From: Holophagaceae bacterium
GTDB lineage: Bacteria; Acidobacteriota; Holophagae; Holophagales; Holophagaceae
NCBI GenBank assembly: GCA_025353305.1
Contig: JANXQX010000089.1
Location: 1-7,305 of the forward strand
Length of the DNA stretch: 7,305 nucleotides
Reading direction: 5' to 3'
The notes under the pieces are model-generated. The model saw nothing but the letters and a program-made list of their open reading frames with translations. It was not told the DNA's origin and did no database searches. Below, piece after piece: positions 5,637 through 7,305 of the stretch. Position 1 is the stretch's first letter. Each line of letters begins with the position of its first letter. The translations under genes and the position numbers were made by a program.

Positions 5637-7305
5637 CTAATCGATTTTCTCGAGTTTCACCGGATTGGGAATGGCCTCGCCCGGCACCAGCACGCTGCGC
5701 CAGGGTTTGTAACCATTCAGGCTGACGCGGATTTCACCCACGCCGCCTAGAATGGCCGGCAGATCATTCATGGGCGTGCGACCCACATAAACACTGTTCA
5801 GATGGACCTCGGCACCCGGCGGATCCGAGATCACCAGGAAACCCGGGCGCTTGGCATCCAGGGAGATCCGCAGCTTCACATCGCCTTCCTCAACCGCCAC
5901 GAAACGGGGAATGTGGCCCTCCTTGTCCAACCGCAAACTCTTCGCGCGACCACTCACTTTCAAGTCGTGGATCGGCGTACGGCCCACAAGATTCCCATCC
6001 AGATAGACATCAGCGTCAGTGGGCATGGATTCCAGATTCAACGTCCGGCTTGGGTCCATGATTCGCGGGTAGAGCCACCAGAAGGCCTGAAAGAAAATGA
6101 TGATTCCAGCCGCCCACTTCACGATCATCCAGCCTTCAAAGCCTGGCTTTTCCTGCTCGCGGTGAACAGGCTTGCGGCGCGCGCTGATGCCTTTGTCCGT
6201 GATGCGGCCTGGGGTAGCGCGGACCGCATCCTGGATTGAGGAGGACCCTTCATCGAGATCGATACGAACCGCTGACCCGCCAGGGCGAAGTTTCCGGCTG
6301 GACTGGTACTCGGGCTCAGGTTGGGGCGCCTCAACACCCATCTGGGCCTGGTTGCGACGCTGGGACATGATGTCGCCAACGTCATCCTCCTGGGCGAGGG
6401 AAGCGAATAGCCGGGAACGCAGATTGGTGGGACCCGGCAGGGCATCGATCAACTCTTCAATGAAATCCAGCAGTGTGGCATAGCGGTCATCGGGATCCGC
6501 CGCCAGCGAACGCTTGAACACGGCCGCGAGCTTAGGCGGCATGTCCGGAGGAATGGCCACCGGGTATTGGAGGATATGGATGAGGATGGCCGTGAGATTG
6601 CTGCCGGGATGGGGCAGTCTCCCCGTGAGCAATTCAAACGTAGTGGCAGCGAATGAATAGCGATCCGAACTGGGGGTGCCATCGCTGCCCTTGAGAACTT
6701 CTGGCGGCGAATAGGCAGGCGACCCAAGAAAATCCCCGGTGCCTGTGATGCGCAGCGCCAAGGTTTGCGCATAGCCCTGGCTGACCACCGCATCTTCTGG
6801 ATCAATGGCGGAAGGCTCTCGGAACATCGGGCGTTCGGAGGAGAGGCTCATCTGGCCCAGCGTGCGCGCGATGCCAAAGTCCATGAGCTTGGCGCGTCCG
6901 TTCTCGCTGATCAGGATGTTTTCAGGCTTCACGTCCCGGTGCACGATGCCCAGACGATGGGCCGCCCTGAGCGCCCGCATGGCCTGGATGAGCACCCGGA
7001 CCGAAGTCTCAAGATCGAGATCCTTATCCTTGATGTGCTTGGCCAGGCTCTTGCCTTCCACATATTCCATGGCCAGGAAGGGACCCACGTCAGGTTCCAA
7101 ACCTACATCGAAAACGGTCACCACGTTGGGGTGGTTCAACTGGGCACTGATTTCCGCTTCACGACGGAACCGGGCCATGGCGTGCTCGCGGGCCTCATCA
7201 TAGGTGGTCACCACCTTGATGGCCACCCAGCGCTTGAGCATGGGATCTTCAGCCAGATAGACCGTTCCCATGCCCCCCTTACCAAGGGGGCGTTTGATCA
7301 GGTAC
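5637..7305 (-). CDS. Transmembrane Ser/Thr protein kinase (Hanks/PknB type) with two C-terminal PEGA domains (N-terminus off window)
   Basis: A receptor-type protein kinase. The frame stays open to the right edge, where minus-strand codons read YLIKRPLGKGG directly before the Met at 7271. That Met is therefore the one inside the GxGGMGxVY ATP loop, not the start; only a short N-terminus is missing. Numbering from it (544 residues): K19 (AIK), E38 (RREAE), HRDVKPEN (111-118), DFG (131-133), SPPE (188-191) and D203 are all present, so it should be an active RD kinase. About 57 residues separate DFG from PPE, roughly double the usual spacing. A polar linker (about 281-378), a single membrane helix (about 381-401) and two PEGA-type repeats follow, each with a V-(Y/H)-L-(D/N) and VGRTP core (about 412-470 and 478-540). 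PEGA repeats are thought to bind envelope or surface partners; here they should face outside the cytoplasm. It is convergent with the CPBP gene, so its partners lie beyond the window. Confidence 0.93.
   Translation of the reverse strand, partial: YLIKRPLGKGGMGTVYLAEDPMLKRWVAIKVVTTYDEAREHAMARFRREAEISAQLNHPNVVTVFDVGLEPDVGPFLAMEYVEGKSLAKHIKDKDLDLETSVRVLIQAMRALRAAHRLGIVHRDVKPENILISENGRAKLMDFGIARTLGQMSLSSERPMFREPSAIDPEDAVVSQGYAQTLALRITGTGDFLGSPAYSPPEVLKGSDGTPSSDRYSFAATTFELLTGRLPHPGSNLTAILIHILQYPVAIPPDMPPKLAAVFKRSLAADPDDRYATLLDFIEELIDALPGPTNLRSRLFASLAQEDDVGDIMSQRRNQAQMGVEAPQPEPEYQSSRKLRPGGSAVRIDLDEGSSSIQDAVRATPGRITDKGISARRKPVHREQEKPGFEGWMIVKWAAGIIIFFQAFWWLYPRIMDPSRTLNLESMPTDADVYLDGNLVGRTPIHDLKVSGRAKSLRLDKEGHIPRFVAVEEGDVKLRISLDAKRPGFLVISDPPGAEVHLNSVYVGRTPMNDLPAILGGVGEIRVSLNGYKPWRSVLVPGEAIPNPVKLEKID

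Noticed and set aside
5607..5637. CCTC repeats as a small CRISPR-like array
   Set aside because: Units are 9 bases with 6 bases between copies, with no regular spacers and no cas genes.
4915..5640. A 241-codon plus-strand frame overlapping the CPBP gene
   Set aside because: It overlaps the CPBP catalytic motifs in another frame and has the Arg/Ala/Gly/Pro-rich composition typical of a shadow frame.

Overview
The window is GC-rich, gene-dense bacterial chromosome. A fused multiheme cytochrome c/cytochrome b quinol oxidoreductase, a Hanks-type kinase carrying PEGA repeats, and GC-rich coding with consensus Shine-Dalgarno (SD) sites suggest an anaerobic respiring, possibly metal-reducing bacterium. 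A Holophagaceae acidobacterium (Geothrix/Holophaga type) or a Geobacter-like lineage would fit. This placement is inferred from gene content only. I see no insertion sequence, phage gene, CRISPR array, tRNA or rRNA.

Layout from left to right: (1) A plus-strand gene, cut by the left edge, encodes an inner-membrane protein with at least nine c-type hemes and a b-type cytochrome domain of the CbcL kind. A perfect-looking hairpin terminator follows it. (2) A small plus-strand zincin metallopeptidase (COG3824/PF06262) ends convergently, 35 bp from (3) a minus-strand PPP-family metallophosphoesterase. (4) Upstream of that, on the same strand, is a 248-residue protein that looks like a degenerate fumarylacetoacetate-hydrolase (FAH) fold lacking its acidic metal ligands. 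It is preceded by an ATGA-coupled 25-codon ORF with its own strong SD. (5) Divergently, across only 41 bp, lies a CPBP-family (Abi) intramembrane protease with an unusual soluble domain between its first two membrane segments. (6) A convergent intergenic region holds an imperfect CCTC-rich inverted repeat. (7) A minus-strand Ser/Thr kinase, cut by the right edge, has one membrane helix and two PEGA domains, and a long activation segment.

The genes do not form one obvious pathway. The cytochrome is respiratory. The kinase, PPP phosphatase, zincin and CPBP protease are signalling or envelope/proteolysis functions in separate transcription units. The least described parts are the leader ORF with its FAH-like gene, the soluble domain of the CPBP protein and the kinase activation-loop insert.
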